A stretch of DNA of 64,000 nt from Pseudodonghicola xiamenensis DSM 18339 (GTDB lineage Bacteria > Pseudomonadota > Alphaproteobacteria > Rhodobacterales > Rhodobacteraceae): positions 124,001 through 188,000 of the forward strand of contig NZ_AUBS01000005.1 of the NCBI RefSeq assembly GCF_000429365.1, read 5' to 3'. The translations under genes and the position numbers were made by a program. Positions 63,440 to 64,000 of this stretch are shown in pieces. The notes below the pieces were generated by a model. It ran no database searches. It saw only the letters and a list, made by a program, of their open reading frames with translations, and was not told the DNA's origin. How positions within the stretch are numbered: position 1 is the stretch's first letter; every line of letters starts with the position of its first letter.

Positions 63440-64000
63440 TTACATGTTGGGATAGTTCGGGCCGTCTCCGCCCTGCGGCGTAGTCCAGTTGATGTTCTGG
63501 CTCGGGTCCTTGATATCGCAGGTCTTGCAGTGGACGCAGTTCTGGAAGTTGATAACGAAGCGCGGATCCTTGCCCTCTTCCTCGACCACCTCATAGACAC
63601 CTGCCGGACAATAGCGCTGCGCCGGCTCGGCGTATTTCGGCAGGTTCACCTGCAGCGGGATCGACGGATCCTTGAGCTGCAGATGGCAGGGCTGGCTTTC
63701 CTCGTGGTTGGTGAAGCTGAACGACACGTTGGTCAGCCGGTCAAAGCTGATCTTGCCATCGGGCTTGGGATAGTCGATCGGCTTGAAGTTCTTCGCCTCG
63801 CCTGTGGCCGCCGCATCGGTCTTGCCATGCTTGAGCGTACCGAAGAAGGAGAAGCCCAGCGTATTGGTCCACATATCGAGCCCGCCAAAGGCCAGCGACG
63901 GCAGCAGACCCCATTTCGACCACATCGGCTTGACGTTGCGGACCTTCTTCAGGTCCTGACCGATGGCGCCTTCACGCACTTCAGTCTCATAGGCGGTCAG
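63440..64000 (-). CDS. Electron-transfer flavoprotein-ubiquinone oxidoreductase, C-terminal part
   Basis: The visible 186 codons are the 3' end of a gene running off the right edge. NVSFSFTNHEESQPCHLQLKD, CPAGVYEVV and the [4Fe-4S] block NFQNCVHCKTCDIKDPSQNINW are diagnostic of ETF-QO, which passes electrons from fatty-acid and amino-acid dehydrogenases through ETF to ubiquinone. The FAD domain lies outside. An in-frame GTG at 63979 is internal, not the start. Ends MPxx-type at PNYPNM. Confidence 0.93.
   Translation of the reverse strand: MTAYETEVREGAIGQDLKKVRNVKPMWSKWGLLPSLAFGGLDMWTNTLGFSFFGTLKHGKTDAAATGEAKNFKPIDYPKPDGKISFDRLTNVSFSFTNHEESQPCHLQLKDPSIPLQVNLPKYAEPAQRYCPAGVYEVVEEEGKDPRFVINFQNCVHCKTCDIKDPSQNINWTTPQGGDGPNYPNM

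Overview
The window is a GC-rich, gene-dense chromosomal stretch that reads as an alphaproteobacterium of the Rhodobacterales (Roseobacter/Rhodobacter/Paracoccus type). The evidence is the family content: an HvrA-type H-NS protein, TIGR02302, TIGR02186 (Alph_Pro_TM), DUF1989, the ethylmalonyl-CoA pathway, PhaAB, and the order mcl2-nnrU-DUF1737-mch beside sdhCDAB, mdh, sucCDAB and lpd. I see no phage, integrase, transposase, CRISPR array, rRNA or tRNA. It looks like core chromosome.

Layout. 0-3.3 kb: class IV aminotransferase, universal stress protein, an Nfu Fe-S scaffold gene behind a near-perfect Irr/ICE box, then tsaB-rimI. 3.4-8.2 kb: a complete BMP-type (nucleoside-like) ABC importer. 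8.3-12.5 kb: TauE/SafE exporter with its TIGR02186 partner, an SDR, a RecD-like helicase and a small protein. 12.6-16.4 kb: divergent ccr and ecm. 16.4-19.8 kb: H-NS-like protein, purine nucleoside phosphorylase, DUF1989 protein, and an ornithine decarboxylase with a structured leader RNA (probably the speF motif). 20-25 kb: two small proteins and the sdhCDAB operon, with a sulfotransferase-like gene and a tiny coupled ORF between sdhA and sdhB. 25-40 kb: PHA-synthase-like hydrolase, mch operon, mdh, sucCD, sucAB (E2 with two lipoyl domains), MAPEG protein, lpd. 40.9-51.6 kb: PPOX flavoprotein, plsC, ftsEX, zinc-ribbon protein, TIGR02302 giant, and argH-lipoprotein-DUF2834-lysA, divergent from a TlpA thioredoxin. 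51.9-57 kb: a VWA protein that looks like a type I secretion substrate, tag, an EAL protein. 56-64 kb: phaA, phaB, a YdcH protein, a TrmN6-like methyltransferase with DUF2007, polyprenyl synthase, ispE, a TPR protein, and the 3' part of ETF-ubiquinone oxidoreductase running off the right edge.

How it works together. About half of the window handles acetyl-CoA carbon: PhaA/PhaB make the hydroxybutyryl-CoA intermediate, Ccr, Ecm, mesaconyl-CoA hydratase and malyl-CoA thioesterase run the ethylmalonyl-CoA pathway, and its products enter the TCA enzymes coded here. Two TCA promoters (sdhC and sucC) carry the same paired palindrome, TGTGATCACA or a close variant. The pairs have the same 21-bp centre spacing and lie at the same distance from the start codon, which I read as a shared TCA operator and the strongest regulatory signal in the window.

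Other items to follow up are the Irr box, the ODC leader, two copies of a Rhodobacterales intergenic repeat with compensating hairpins, several short genes below usual ORF cut-offs (20307-20462, 22265-22420, 49527-49646, 58299-58463), and an 18-bp perfect palindrome upstream of phaA. I did not find a clearly new multi-gene system. Starts were chosen from ribosome-binding sites and family alignments held in memory; nothing was checked against a database.
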